Shown in pieces: positions 16,682-26,442 of a stretch of 64,000 nucleotides of DNA. The notes under the pieces were generated by a model. The model did not search any database, was not told the origin of the DNA, and saw only the letters and a program-made list of their open reading frames with translations. The stretch's first letter is position 1. The number at the start of each line of letters is the position of its first letter. Source of the stretch: Candidatus Latescibacterota bacterium (GTDB taxonomy: Bacteria; Latescibacterota; UBA2968); contig JAJEDY010000049.1 of the NCBI GenBank assembly GCA_022821275.1, positions 1 to 64,000 of the forward strand, written 5' to 3'. The position numbers and the translations under genes were made by a program.

Positions 16682-17677
16682 ATGCTCGTCCTCATCATTA
16701 AACGCTTACTTTGGATGATACCCACCATGGTCATCATCTCCTTCATCTCCTTCTCGATTATCCAGCTTCCGCCGGGGGATTATCTCACGTCGTATATTGC
16801 CGCGCTGGGGGAAACGGGGGAGACGGTGGATGAGGCGCAGGCTGCGGCATTGCGGGCGCGGTACAATCTCGATCAGCCTTTTATGGTGCAATACTGGCGG
16901 TGGTTGGCCGGGATGGTGCAGGGCGATTTGGGGATGTCGTTTGAGTGGAACCGGCCCGTGACAGAGCTGATTGGCGAACGCATTTTGTTGACGTCTATTA
17001 TTTCGATTGTGACGCTGCTCGTGACGTGGGCACTGGCGATTCCGGTTGGGATTTATTCGGCTGTGAAGCAGTATTCACTGCCGGATTATTGTTTTACGTT
17101 TTTGGGCTTTATCGGGCTTGCGACACCGAATTTTTTGCTCGCGCTCGTTTTTATGTACATCGGGTATTCCGTGTTTGGGGTGAGTGCGGGGGGGTTGTTT
17201 TCACCGGAATACCAGAGTGCGGCGTGGTCTTTTGGCAAATTTCTCGATTTGCTCGGGCATTTGTGGATTCCGGTGATTGTGATTGGCACGTCGGGTACGG
17301 CGGGGTTGATACGGGTGATGCGGGGCAATTTGCTGGATGAATTGCGGAAGCAATACGTGATGACTGCCCGCGCCAAAGGCGTGCGCTACTGGGTGTTGCT
17401 GATGCGGTATCCGGTGCGCGTTGCGCTCAATCCGCTCGTCAGTACTGTGGGATGGGTTTTACCGGGCATTGTGTCTGGGGCGACCATTACGTCGGTGGTG
17501 TTGGGCTTGCCGACGACGGGACCGCTGTTGTTGCGCGCGCTGATGAATCAGGATATGTATTTGGCGGGCAGTATGGTGATGATGTTGAGCCTGTTGACAC
17601 TTGTCGGCACGCTCATTTCAGACATTTTGTTGTTGTGGCTCGATCCGCGCATTCGCTATGAAGAGGGGGAGCATTAG
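16682..17677 (+). CDS. ABC transporter permease, OppB/DppB type
   Basis: 331 residues, about six membrane segments beginning at residues 8-28. The cytoplasmic loop that contacts the ATPase reads YVMTARAKGVRYWVLL, the expected EAA-type loop. N-terminal MLVLIIKRLLWMIPTMVII is typical. AAGGAAG precedes the ATG. Forms a channel with the OppC-type protein that starts on the base after its stop. Confidence 0.95.
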   Translation: MLVLIIKRLLWMIPTMVIISFISFSIIQLPPGDYLTSYIAALGETGETVDEAQAAALRARYNLDQPFMVQYWRWLAGMVQGDLGMSFEWNRPVTELIGERILLTSIISIVTLLVTWALAIPVGIYSAVKQYSLPDYCFTFLGFIGLATPNFLLALVFMYIGYSVFGVSAGGLFSPEYQSAAWSFGKFLDLLGHLWIPVIVIGTSGTAGLIRVMRGNLLDELRKQYVMTARAKGVRYWVLLMRYPVRVALNPLVSTVGWVLPGIVSGATITSVVLGLPTTGPLLLRALMNQDMYLAGSMVMMLSLLTLVGTLISDILLLWLDPRIRYEEGEH

Positions 17678-18814
17678 ATGGCTGTGCCCAGACGAGAAGA
17701 GGCGGTCGAGCAAGATGTTCAGACCGGGGAAACGGAGGCTTATGCTGCGTCTCAGTGGCAGTTGATGTGGTGGAAGTTTCGCAAGCACCACCTGGCAATG
17801 GCTGCGGGTATGGTTATTGTCGCGCTTTATGTGGTGGCCGTATTTTGCGAGTTTTTGGCGCCTTATACGCTCAATCATCGGCAGGTTGCCTACGCGTTTG
17901 CCCCGCCTCAGCGTTTGCAATTTGTGTCGGACGAGGGCGTGCATTTCTGGCCGTTTGTGTATGGGATCAAGGGCGTGCGGCACCCGGAAACGCTTCGGAA
18001 GTTCTACATAGAAGATCGAGAGCAGCGCTATGCCGTGCGCCTGTTTGTGCGGGGTGCGCCCTATCGGTTCTGGGGTCTGTTTGAGACGGATGTCCATCTC
18101 TTTGGTGTTGATGATGGGGGCACGCTTTTTTTGTTGGGGACGGATCATCTCGGGCGGGATTTGCTTTCGAGGATTATTTACGGTTCGCGCATTTCGCTGA
18201 CAATAGGGCTGGTGGGGGTGACACTGAGTTTTGTGTTTGGTCTGGTGATTGGTGTGGTGTCCGGGTACTACGGGGGATGGATCGACAATCTCATTCAGCG
18301 CGGGATTGAGATTCTCAGGTCGTTTCCGTCTATTCCGCTGTGGATGGCTCTGGCTGCGGCACTGCCTTCGTCGTGGTCGCCCTTGCAGATCTATATGGGC
18401 ATTACGGTTGTTTTGTCCTTTATTGGGTGGACGGGTTTGGCGCGGCAGGTGCGCGGGAAAATTTTGTCGTTGCGCGAAGAGGATTTTGCAACGGCTGCGC
18501 TGCTTGTCGGTGCGAGTCGCTGGCGGATTATGACGCGGCATTTGTTGCCTTCGTTTATGAGCCATATTATCGTGAGTTTGACGCTCGCTGTGCCGGGCAT
18601 GATATTGGGCGAGACGTCGCTGAGTTTTCTCGGTCTTGGGCTGCGTCCGCCAGTGACGAGTTGGGGCGTGCTGTTGAAAGAGGCGCAAAATGTTCAGGCG
18701 GTGGCTTTTCAGCCGTGGCTTTTGACGCCTGTGATTTTTGTAATTATTACGGTACTCGCATTTAATTTTATCGGCGACGGTCTGCGCGACGCCGCCGATC
18801 CTTATTCACGTTAG
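17678..18814 (+). CDS. ABC transporter permease, OppC/DppC type
   Basis: 378 residues, longer than the usual ~300 because of a ~90-residue external insert after the first membrane helix (about 75-160). The ATPase-contact loop EDFATAALLVGASRWRIM is present. Abuts OppB with no gap. Confidence 0.95.
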   Translation: MAVPRREEAVEQDVQTGETEAYAASQWQLMWWKFRKHHLAMAAGMVIVALYVVAVFCEFLAPYTLNHRQVAYAFAPPQRLQFVSDEGVHFWPFVYGIKGVRHPETLRKFYIEDREQRYAVRLFVRGAPYRFWGLFETDVHLFGVDDGGTLFLLGTDHLGRDLLSRIIYGSRISLTIGLVGVTLSFVFGLVIGVVSGYYGGWIDNLIQRGIEILRSFPSIPLWMALAAALPSSWSPLQIYMGITVVLSFIGWTGLARQVRGKILSLREEDFATAALLVGASRWRIMTRHLLPSFMSHIIVSLTLAVPGMILGETSLSFLGLGLRPPVTSWGVLLKEAQNVQAVAFQPWLLTPVIFVIITVLAFNFIGDGLRDAADPYSR

Positions 18815-18826
18815 GGGATTAGACTT

Positions 18827-19579
18827 ATGGAACTTCGACAGAATCGCGTAAAGCACAAGTTGCGACGCGGCGAACAGGTGTATGTCGCCAGTGGATTTAC
18901 GCACGCTGATGATATCGACGCATTTGGGCCTGCGGGTTTTGATGGGATATGGATTGAGGGGGAGCACGGTCCTATGGTTTTTGACGAGTTGGGCAATCTC
19001 ACGCGCGCCTGTGATTTGTGGGGCATGACGTCGATTGTGCGCGTGAATCGCAATGATCAGACGCTTATTTATCGCACGCTGGACAGGGGGGCGCAGGGTA
19101 TTGTGGTGCCGCATGTGAATACGCGCGAAGAAGCGGAAAACGTCGTGGTGGGTGGGCGGTTTGCACCCATTGGACAACGCGGTATGTTCACGAGCCGACA
19201 GGGATATGGGGTCGCGGATTATTTTGCAAAGGCGAATGACGAGGTGTTGCTCACCATTTTGATTGAAGACATCGTCGCGGTGGAGAATTTGGATGAAATT
19301 CTGACTGTGGATCAGATCGATGTGTTTTTTGTCGCGCCTTCAGATCTGGGGGCGTCGATGGGGTATATTGGCGATTTGGAAAATAAAGTGGTGCAAAAGA
19401 CGATTGACGACGCGCTTGCAAAGATCATCGCATCGGGGTGCGTAGCGGGTACGATGACTTCTCCGGACAATGTTGGAAAATTTTCCGCTGCCGGGGTGCA
19501 GATGATGCTGGTGAATAGCACCGGGTGGTTACAAGAGGGTGCAAAGGCGTTTATGGCGCGGGCAAAAGAGGCTGTGTGA
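18827..19579 (+). CDS. HpcH/HpaI-family class II aldolase
   Basis: 250 residues. Family marks: DGIWIEGEHGPM, the arginine in IVRVNRN, VVPHVNT, an acidic metal site LIEDIVAVENL, and DVFFVAPSDLGASMG. These enzymes use a divalent metal to split 2-keto-3-deoxy acids to pyruvate (or 2-ketobutyrate) plus an aldehyde. It lies inside the transporter operon, between the permease and ATPase genes, so the imported compound or a product of it may be its substrate. Confidence 0.9.
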   Translation: MELRQNRVKHKLRRGEQVYVASGFTHADDIDAFGPAGFDGIWIEGEHGPMVFDELGNLTRACDLWGMTSIVRVNRNDQTLIYRTLDRGAQGIVVPHVNTREEAENVVVGGRFAPIGQRGMFTSRQGYGVADYFAKANDEVLLTILIEDIVAVENLDEILTVDQIDVFFVAPSDLGASMGYIGDLENKVVQKTIDDALAKIIASGCVAGTMTSPDNVGKFSAAGVQMMLVNSTGWLQEGAKAFMARAKEAV

Positions 19580-19580
19580 T

Positions 19581-20588
19581 TTGGATAAGGTGTTGACCAT
19601 AAATAATTTGAAGACGCACTTTTTTCTCGATGAGGGAACGGTGCGCGCTGTGGATGGCGTGACAATGGATATTCCCCGGGGAAAGACGGTGGGGATTGTG
19701 GGCGAGAGTGGGTGCGGGAAGAGCGTGACGGCTTTTTCGGCATTGCGCCTGGTGTCATCGCCCGGGCGGATTGTGGCGGGGGAGATTGTTTTGCACCGTC
19801 CAGACCGCGAGATCTATTTGACGGACCTGGACGAGGAGGGCGAGGATATTCGCGCGATCCGCGGGCACGAAATTGCGATGATTTTTCAGGAGCCGATGAC
19901 GTCGCTGAGTCCGGTGCATACGGTGGGGTTTCAAATTGTTGAGGCGATTCGGTTACACCTCAATTTGCGGGGCGAAGAAGCGCGGTTAATCGCTGTAAAT
20001 ATGCTGGATCGGGTTGGGATTCCAGATGCTGAGCGGCGGTTTGCACAATATCCGCACGAGATGAGCGGCGGGATGCGACAGCGCGTGATGATTGCCATGG
20101 CGCTTTCGTGCCGTCCGGCACTGTTGATTGCCGATGAACCCACGACGGCATTAGATGTCACTATTCAAGCGCAGATACTGGACTTGATGCGCGATTTGCA
20201 AGATGAATTTCAGATGTCGATTATGCTGATTACACACGATTTGGGTGTGGTTGCAGAGATGTCAGATGAGGTTGCTGTGATGTATATGGGGCGCATTGTG
20301 GAGCACGCGGCGACGGAAGAGATTTTTGAAAATCCCAAACACCCCTATACACAGGCACTGATGCAATCTATCCCGGGTATGAGTCGGACGAGAAAGACGC
20401 GGTTGCAAACGATCAGGGGATCCGTACCCGATCCCTATACGCAGTTACAGGGGTGTCCTTTTCATCCGCGATGCGAATCGGCACAGGATGGGGTGTGCAA
20501 TACGGGCGATAGGCCAGAGTTGCTATCTGTTGGGGATGGGCATGGGGCTGCGTGTGTGCTGTATGAAGAGGATATGCGCGATGCGTGA
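19581..20588 (+). CDS. ABC transporter ATPase, OppD/DppD type
   Basis: 335 residues from TTG 19581 (two bases after the aldolase stop); GTG 19590 is an alternative. Walker A GESGCGKS, signature MSGGMRQR, Walker [14 protein letters not shown], and the C-terminal oligopeptide-transporter region with CPFHPRC, which in this family can bind a 4Fe-4S cluster. [20 protein letters not shown]-type insert follows Walker A. Pairs with the OppF-type ATPase, which overlaps it by 8 nt. Confidence 0.95.
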   Translation: MDKVLTINNLKTHFFLDEGTVRAVDGVTMDIPRGKTVGIVGESGCGKSVTAFSALRLVSSPGRIVAGEIVLHRPDREIYLTDLDEEGEDIRAIRGHEIAMIFQEPMTSLSPVHTVGFQIVEAIRLHLNLRGEEARLIAVNMLDRVGIPDAERRFAQYPHEMSGGMRQRVMIAMALSCRPALLIADEPTTALDVTIQAQILDLMRDLQDEFQMSIMLITHDLGVVAEMSDEVAVMYMGRIVEHAATEEIFENPKHPYTQALMQSIPGMSRTRKTRLQTIRGSVPDPYTQLQGCPFHPRCESAQDGVCNTGDRPELLSVGDGHGAACVLYEEDMRDA

Positions 20589-21594
20589 ACAGAACACCTT
20601 GCTGCGGGTGCGCGATCTGAGAAAGCATTTTCCCATTACGCGCGGCTTTTTCAATACGGTTGTCGGGCAGGTCAAAGCCGTAGATGGCGTGAGTTTTGAT
20701 TTGTTTGAGGGCGAGTGTCTGGGGCTGGTTGGGGAAAGCGGATCGGGCAAAACAACGGTTGGACGCACGATTTTGCGGGCGATAGCTCCCACGGATGGCG
20801 AGGTGTGGTTTCGCAAGGATAGCGAGGAGGTCGATGTTGCACGGGCGCCCCACGATGTGCTCAAGTCGCTGCGCCGGGATATGCAGATGATTTTTCAAGA
20901 TCCCTACGCTTCTTTGAATCCGCGTATGACAGTGCTCGATATTATTGGTGAACCGCTGCTGGTCAATGGGGTCTCAGATCGTCTGGAACGAGAGACGCGC
21001 GTGCGAGAATTGCTCGTTCAGGTGGGGTTGAATCCCCATTTTTTGCGTCGGTATCCACATGCTTTTAGCGGGGGGCAGCGGCAGCGCATTGGCATTGCGA
21101 GGGCACTGGCATTGCAGCCCAGGTTGATCGTGGCAGATGAGCCTGTTTCTGCGCTGGATGTTTCTGTGCAGGCGCAGGTGCTCAATTTGCTCCAGGAGTT
21201 GCAAGAAAAGTTCGGGTTGACTTATTTGTTTGTCGCGCACGATTTGAGTGTGGTGCGCCATATTTCCGATCGCGTGGCGGTGATGTATGTGGGTAAGGTT
21301 GTGGAATTGGCACCGGTTGATCAGCTTTTTCAAAGTCCGGCGCATCCCTATACCGAGGCACTTTTATCGGCGGTGCCCAATCCAGATCCCAAACGAAAGA
21401 AGAAGCGCGTTTTGCTGTCTGGCGAGGTGGCGGATCCCGGGGATACGCCTTCGGGATGCGCGTTTCATCCGCGCTGTCCTTATGCTGAGGATCGATGTAA
21501 GGAGGAAGTTCCCGAATTGCGCGAGATTGCGCCAGGGCATGCGGTGCGCTGTCATTTGAGCGATGTATTGCAGTTGGAAGGCATGACGGGGTAG
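20581..21594 (+). CDS. ABC transporter ATPase, OppF/DppF type
   Basis: 337 residues from ATG 20581, overlapping the OppD stop. Walker [10 protein letters not shown], signature [15 protein letters not shown], Walker [16 protein letters not shown]-terminal [14 protein letters not shown]. Completes a full SBP-B-C-D-F importer. Confidence 0.95.
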   Translation: MREQNTLLRVRDLRKHFPITRGFFNTVVGQVKAVDGVSFDLFEGECLGLVGESGSGKTTVGRTILRAIAPTDGEVWFRKDSEEVDVARAPHDVLKSLRRDMQMIFQDPYASLNPRMTVLDIIGEPLLVNGVSDRLERETRVRELLVQVGLNPHFLRRYPHAFSGGQRQRIGIARALALQPRLIVADEPVSALDVSVQAQVLNLLQELQEKFGLTYLFVAHDLSVVRHISDRVAVMYVGKVVELAPVDQLFQSPAHPYTEALLSAVPNPDPKRKKKRVLLSGEVADPGDTPSGCAFHPRCPYAEDRCKEEVPELREIAPGHAVRCHLSDVLQLEGMTG

Positions 21595-21616
21595 GGGCAG
21601 ACCCGTGAATCTGCCC
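21595..21616. repeat. Small hairpin repeat GGGCAGA-N8-TCTGCCC
   Basis: A perfect 7-bp inverted repeat right after the oppF-type stop (21594). Its context AGGGGCAGACCCGTGAATCTGCCC is similar in style to the GGGACGCCCC...GGTCGCCC word at 7613, suggesting a dispersed mini-repeat. It has no T tract, so termination is doubtful. Confidence 0.45.
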
Positions 21617-21640
21617 ATCATTAGTAATAAGGAGAAAGAG

Positions 21641-22027
21641 ATGAAGATTGAACACATTGCTTTTGTGGTTGATGATCCCGATGAGGTTGCAAAGTGGTAT
21701 TGCGATAACCTGGGCATGCGCGTTGTGCGCCAGGGACCACCGCCTATTAAGATGACGTTTGTGGCGGATTCGGAGGGTGAGACGATGTACGAGCTTTATC
21801 ATCAGCCAGAAGTGGAGACGCCGGATTATGCTTCGATGCACCATCTGGCACTGCATTTTGCCTATTCGACCGAGGATATTGAGGCCGATTTTGCGCGTTT
21901 GAAAGCCGCGGGTGCAACGGTTGTGCAGGAACCCGAACCCACGGATGCGGGCGATACGCTGGCGATGCTGCGCGATCCCTGGGGCGTTTGCGTGCAACTG
22001 GTGCATCGCAAAGAGAAGATGCTTTGA
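21641..22027 (+). CDS. VOC-superfamily (glyoxalase/dioxygenase-fold) protein
   Basis: 128 residues from ATG 21641 with AAGGAGAAAG upstream. His5 in MKIEHIAFVV, Glu in TMYELYHQ, and His/Glu near the C-terminus (RDPWGVCVQLVHR) give the vicinal oxygen chelate pattern of paired beta-alpha-beta-beta-beta modules. It could be a methylmalonyl-CoA epimerase-like or lyase-type enzyme; the exact reaction is not readable. Confidence 0.8.
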   Translation: MKIEHIAFVVDDPDEVAKWYCDNLGMRVVRQGPPPIKMTFVADSEGETMYELYHQPEVETPDYASMHHLALHFAYSTEDIEADFARLKAAGATVVQEPEPTDAGDTLAMLRDPWGVCVQLVHRKEKML

Positions 22028-22112
22028 GGGGTGAGAAGTTAGACTCAATTATTGACCATTATGCCCGTTAATGGTAGATTATGGCCCGATTCTGATCTGG
22101 TGAGGAGGATGT

Positions 22113-23183
22113 ATGCCTGTTTTGGATGTTGAAAGGCTTGAAGATGCCTGTACACAGGTGTTTGAAGGTGCGGGTCTGGGCGCGGAAGAGGCGCGTCAGA
22201 TCGCGCATTCGCTGGTGTTGTCCAATTTGATGGGGCACGATTCCCACGGCGTGATTCGCCTGGTGCAGTACGTTCAGGCACTTGAGGAGGGGCGCGTGCA
22301 CGCCGGGCAGGAGATCGCGGTTGTGCGCGAGGCAGATGCTTCGGCGGTTGTCGATGGTGGTTGGGGGTTTGGACAAACCGTTTGCCATCAGGCTATGGCC
22401 CTGGCAATGGAGAAGGCAAAACAGCGGTCGGTTGCCGTGGTTGAGCTTTTCAATAGCGGGCATATTGGGCGTTTGGGTGAATATGTGGAGGTCGCTGCCG
22501 AGGCTGAGATGATCGGTATTGTGATGTGCAATAATCACGGTGGGGGATTGCTTCAGCATCCGTTTGGCGGCATTGACGCGCGCATGTCGCCCAATCCCAT
22601 TGCCGTGGGTATTCCCACGGGAGGCGATTTTCCGATTGTCGTGGATTTGACCACGAGTGTTGTCGCGGAGGGGAAGATTCGGGTGAAGCGCAATTTGGGG
22701 GAGTCGTTACCCGAAGGCTGGGTTATTGATGCAGAGGGCGATTCGACGACGGATCCGGCAAAGTTTTACGGTCCGCCCAGAGGGGCTATTTTGCCTTTTG
22801 GCGGGATTTCAGCGCATAAGGGCTACGCGCTTTCTGTGGTGGTCGATGTTTTGTCTGGCGCACTCGGTGGCGGTGGTTGTAGTCGCGAGGGCGGGCTTTC
22901 TGGCGGCAATGGGGTGTTTATCATGGCGCTGGATATTGGGGCTTTTGTCGGACGCGATCAATTTAGCGATGAGATGCAATCCTTTGTACAATTTTTGAAG
23001 AGTTCTCGGCTCGCGCCCGGGTTTGATGAAATTTTGATGCCGGGTGAGATGGAAGCGCGCATGCGGCGTGAGAAAGAAGCCCATGGTGTAGATATAGATG
23101 ATGAGACCTGGCGACAGATTTGCGAAACAGGACAGGCAGTTGGTATAACTTTAGCACAAGGAGGGTGGTTTGCCGAAGGATGA
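22113..23183 (+). CDS. Malate/L-lactate dehydrogenase family oxidoreductase (Ldh2 type)
   Basis: 356 residues, full length for the family. MGHDSHGVIRL and SGHIGRLGEY carry the catalytic His and NAD(P)-binding residues. Members oxidise or reduce 2-hydroxy acids such as malate, lactate, ureidoglycolate or 2,3-diketogulonate. GAGGAGG lies 5 nt before the ATG. The next gene overlaps it by 14 nt, so it is made with a ferredoxin-NADP reductase-like protein. Confidence 0.9.
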   Translation: MPVLDVERLEDACTQVFEGAGLGAEEARQIAHSLVLSNLMGHDSHGVIRLVQYVQALEEGRVHAGQEIAVVREADASAVVDGGWGFGQTVCHQAMALAMEKAKQRSVAVVELFNSGHIGRLGEYVEVAAEAEMIGIVMCNNHGGGLLQHPFGGIDARMSPNPIAVGIPTGGDFPIVVDLTTSVVAEGKIRVKRNLGESLPEGWVIDAEGDSTTDPAKFYGPPRGAILPFGGISAHKGYALSVVVDVLSGALGGGGCSREGGLSGGNGVFIMALDIGAFVGRDQFSDEMQSFVQFLKSSRLAPGFDEILMPGEMEARMRREKEAHGVDIDDETWRQICETGQAVGITLAQGGWFAEG

Positions 23184-23988
23184 ACTCAATGCCGTTGTGA
23201 CACAGCGCCTCGAAGTGACTCCCGATTTGATTATTCTTCGCGTTGTGCCCGACGGCTGGGAATTGCCAGCTTTTGAGGCTGGGCAATTTGGCGTGATCGG
23301 ATTGCCTCCCGAAGCGCCCCGCACCGAGTATTCAGATCCTACCGAAGATTACGAGAAGCCGCAGAGAGGCTTGATCCGGCGGGCGTATTCGATTGCATCT
23401 TCTTCGGTGGCAACAGAGTACCTCGAGTTTTATATCACCCTGGTGAGATCGGGCGCGTTGACGCCCAGGTTATTTGCGCTCGAAATCGGTGACCGTCTCT
23501 GGTTGGGGCCAAAAATTACGGGCATGTTTACGCTGCAAGATGTTCCGCCAAATAAAAATGTCGTGATGGTGGCGACGGGTACGGGATTGGCGCCTTATAT
23601 GAGTATGCTTCGGACTTATTTGAAAGAAAATACAGAGCGGCGATTTGTGGTGTTGCACGGGGCGCGACATTCATGGGATTTGGGATATCGATCTGAATTG
23701 GAAGTGATGCAAGATTTATGCGATAATTTTATTTATATCCCCCAGATTAGCCGTCCGGCAAATGAGCATGTGGAATGGAGCGGATATACGGGCTATGTGC
23801 AAAATTTGTGGACAGATGGCCCGCTCGATGAGGTCTGGGGGGGACATCCAACGCCGGAAGATACGCATGTGTTTGTATGTGGTAATCCCTATATGTGCGA
23901 TGATGTGACAGAAATTTTGATTTCAGAGGGTTTTAAGGAGCACAAGCGGAGAGATCCCGGGCAGATACATATAGAACGCTACTGGTGA
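23170..23988 (+). CDS. Ferredoxin-NADP+ reductase-like flavoprotein
   Basis: 272 residues from TTG 23170, supported by AGGAGG at 23158-23163. FAD-binding RRAYSIASS, NAD(P)-binding GTGLAPYMSMLR and HGARHSWDLGYRSEL, and CGNPYMCDD near the end are the Fpr-type pattern. It would pass electrons between NADPH and a ferredoxin or flavodoxin. It lies between two other redox genes and probably supplies or accepts their electrons. Confidence 0.85.
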   Translation: MPKDELNAVVTQRLEVTPDLIILRVVPDGWELPAFEAGQFGVIGLPPEAPRTEYSDPTEDYEKPQRGLIRRAYSIASSSVATEYLEFYITLVRSGALTPRLFALEIGDRLWLGPKITGMFTLQDVPPNKNVVMVATGTGLAPYMSMLRTYLKENTERRFVVLHGARHSWDLGYRSELEVMQDLCDNFIYIPQISRPANEHVEWSGYTGYVQNLWTDGPLDEVWGGHPTPEDTHVFVCGNPYMCDDVTEILISEGFKEHKRRDPGQIHIERYW

Positions 23989-23993
23989 TCGCT

Positions 23994-25601
23994 ATGGGAG
24001 AGGATAAAAGCTTTGATGCAATTGTGCTGGGTGCCGGGCACAATGGCCTCATTTTGCAGGCGTATTTGTGTCGCGCAGGACTCAATGTGGTTTGCCTGGA
24101 GCGATCGGATAAACCCGGAGGCGGGCTGGCGACTGTTGAAGACCCCCGTTATCCGGGTTTTTTGCACAATACGCATTCTTTTTTTCATCGCGCCATCACG
24201 CAAATGCCGTGGTTTGGCGATTTGCACCTGGAACGGTATGGCGCGCGCTATATTGAGCCCGAACTAAATGTGGCTCTTGTGCTGAGAAATGGCGATGTGC
24301 TGAAATGGTACACGGATTTTGAACGCACGGAAGATAGTTTTGCGCGGTTTAGCAAGCGGGATGCACAGACACTTCGGCGATGGCGCGATGCGTTTGATCC
24401 CGTTGTACGAAATATTCTGTCTGTAGAGGCGCAGGCACCGCCTTTGCCGCAGGCGTTGAGGCAAGAGATTTTGTCGCAGACCCGAGAGGGGAAGATGTTG
24501 CTCGAGGTCAGCGCGCTTTCTCCGCTCGAGTTTGTGAATCGGGAATTTGAACACCCGGTCATTCGAGCCGGGTTGTTGTTTTTCAATGGGCTGCGCGAAG
24601 TGGATTTGCGCGCCAGGGGGTTTGGGCACCATATACCGGCTTTGCTGGCGAGCAAGGGGAAAGCGCAGATGTGTGTGGGCGGTTCAGCGGGGCTGGCGCG
24701 CGCGCTGGTTGCTGCGATTTCTGACAGGGGTGGCGAGATCTGGTTGCAAACCGAACCCGAGCGCATTGTGGTGGAGGATAATCGCGTTAGAGGTGTTGAG
24801 ACGGTGGATGGCAAGTATATCAAAGCGCCTGTGGTTGTGTCGAGTCTGAATCCCCATCAGACGTTTCTCGATTTGATTGACCCCGAGGTTTTGCCCGGGG
24901 CGTGGCAAAACCAGGTCGAGAAATTTCAGTACAATGTGCTGGCGCCGCTGTTCGCGCTCCATTTGAATTTGAGTGAACCGCCGCGTTATCGCGCTGTGGA
25001 AAAACATCCGGAAGTCGCGGATGCGCTGATGGTCATTTTGGGGCTGGAGCACGCGGATCAATATGGGGATATTGTTGCCCACCACGAAAAGGGGACGATT
25101 CCGCCTACTGTGATGTGGGGCGCGTGTCCGACACATTTTGACGCAACGCAGGCTCCTTTGGAAAAACACACGGCGTTTATGTGGCAGAAGTTGCCGTTTC
25201 ACCTGTATGGGGATTCTACAAACTGGGATCGCCAGCGAGATGCGGTTGGTCGCGATATGCTGGATATGTGGTCTGAATACGCGCCGAATTTGAGGGATTG
25301 TATGATCGATTCTTTTGTTCGCAGTCCGCTGGATGTCGAGCGCGCATTGCCCAATATGCGGGATGGGGATTTGCTCGTTGGTGCATTTACAAATGGGCAG
25401 ACGGGTTATAACCGTCCCTTTCCCGGTGCGGGGCATTATCGGGGGTGTTTTGAGGGGCTGTATCTTTGCGGGTCCTGCTGTCATCCCGGCGGCAATGTGA
25501 CTGGTTTGCCGGGGTATAATGCGGCGCAGGTTATTCACAGGGATCTGGGCATTACCGCTTCCTGGATACCTGAGCCTGTGGATGTACGATTGGGGAGATA
25601 G
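23994..25601 (+). CDS. FAD-dependent oxidoreductase, phytoene-desaturase/PYROXD2-like
   Basis: 535 residues from ATG 23994; an overlapping GTG at 23985 is possible and would couple it to the reductase gene. FAD dinucleotide fold GAGHNGLILQAYLCRAG then E and RSDKPGGG at the N-terminus; C-terminal FLCG-type end YLCGSCCHPGGNVTGLPGYNA. This branch of the CrtI-like family often is not carotenoid related, and no carotenoid genes are near. Substrate unknown. Confidence 0.8.
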   Translation: MGEDKSFDAIVLGAGHNGLILQAYLCRAGLNVVCLERSDKPGGGLATVEDPRYPGFLHNTHSFFHRAITQMPWFGDLHLERYGARYIEPELNVALVLRNGDVLKWYTDFERTEDSFARFSKRDAQTLRRWRDAFDPVVRNILSVEAQAPPLPQALRQEILSQTREGKMLLEVSALSPLEFVNREFEHPVIRAGLLFFNGLREVDLRARGFGHHIPALLASKGKAQMCVGGSAGLARALVAAISDRGGEIWLQTEPERIVVEDNRVRGVETVDGKYIKAPVVVSSLNPHQTFLDLIDPEVLPGAWQNQVEKFQYNVLAPLFALHLNLSEPPRYRAVEKHPEVADALMVILGLEHADQYGDIVAHHEKGTIPPTVMWGACPTHFDATQAPLEKHTAFMWQKLPFHLYGDSTNWDRQRDAVGRDMLDMWSEYAPNLRDCMIDSFVRSPLDVERALPNMRDGDLLVGAFTNGQTGYNRPFPGAGHYRGCFEGLYLCGSCCHPGGNVTGLPGYNAAQVIHRDLGITASWIPEPVDVRLGR

Positions 25602-25613
25602 GGTAGGTTTGCG

Positions 25614-26438
25614 TCAGGACAGGAGGAGTGGGAAGTATTCTAAAATTGAGAGGACAAAGCCGAGGACGGTGAGGAGGAGACAGAGCAGGGCTATGATAAT
25701 GGTGATGCGTCCTTCGCGGTATTCTGCACTTGAAACGAGGATTTGTGCTGCGATCCAGCCGCCGATAAAACCGCCCAGATGCGCCCAGTTGTTGACGCCG
25801 CTCATGAGAAAGCCCATGACAAATAGTAAGATGGCCCATTGCCACATCTGTCGCGTCATGAGTGACATCATGTGCGTTTTGTGGTTGCGGCCGTACACAA
25901 TAATGGCGGCAAAAAGTCCAAAAATAGCTCCTGAAGCGCCTACGGTTGGGTAGCCTGAGATCAGATTGGAGAGGATAAAGCCGATAGCCCCTGCGACGGT
26001 GTAGATGATAAAATAGCGCGCCGGGCCAAAGAAATGTCCGACTTCGGGACCGAGTTGCCGGATCCACAAGACGTTGAACAGGATGTGGAGGAGGCTGCCG
26101 TGGAGATATGTCGCGGTGAGTACAGTCCACCAGGGTGCTTCGCCGTGGGTCATGCCGAGGACGATCAGCGGGATATTGCCGGGGCTTAGCATGCCAAAAA
26201 GCCCGCCGCCCATCGACAGCGCGGCGCCGAGGTCGAGTAATAGACTGACCGCGTAAAGGGCAATACACGCGGTGGGTATCAGGGTGAGGACATCGATGCG
26301 ACCGCCAAAAAGTCGGTTCAGCGCGGGACCGATACCCCAGAGATTGGGATTATAAGCACCACAATGAGGGCACCGCTTCTCGTCGGTATTGATGAGGGTG
26401 CCGCAGCCTGGGCAGATCATGGATGTGGGAGGTGGCAT
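25614..26438 (-). CDS. Rhomboid intramembrane serine protease with N-terminal zinc ribbon
   Basis: 274 residues from ATG 26438. A zinc ribbon (Cys9, 12, 23, 26) precedes at least six membrane helices. HGSLLHILFN, the catalytic serine in GASGAIFGLF and the catalytic His in NWAHLGGFIGGW are all intact, so it should cut membrane proteins in the bilayer. It starts 4 nt after the stop of the aminotransferase gene and is probably co-transcribed. Longer upstream frames run into that gene and are not used. Confidence 0.9.
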   Translation of the reverse strand: MPPPTSMICPGCGTLINTDEKRCPHCGAYNPNLWGIGPALNRLFGGRIDVLTLIPTACIALYAVSLLLDLGAALSMGGGLFGMLSPGNIPLIVLGMTHGEAPWWTVLTATYLHGSLLHILFNVLWIRQLGPEVGHFFGPARYFIIYTVAGAIGFILSNLISGYPTVGASGAIFGLFAAIIVYGRNHKTHMMSLMTRQMWQWAILLFVMGFLMSGVNNWAHLGGFIGGWIAAQILVSSAEYREGRITIIIALLCLLLTVLGFVLSILEYFPLLLS

Positions 26439-26442
26439 GGGA

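Noticed and set aside
17618-18688. 356-codon open frame on the minus strand
   Set aside because: Exact shadow of the OppC-type permease gene, with an Arg/His/Pro-rich product typical of antisense frames.
24684-25538. 284-codon open frame on the minus strand
   Set aside because: Shadow of the CrtI-like oxidoreductase gene; composition not protein-like.
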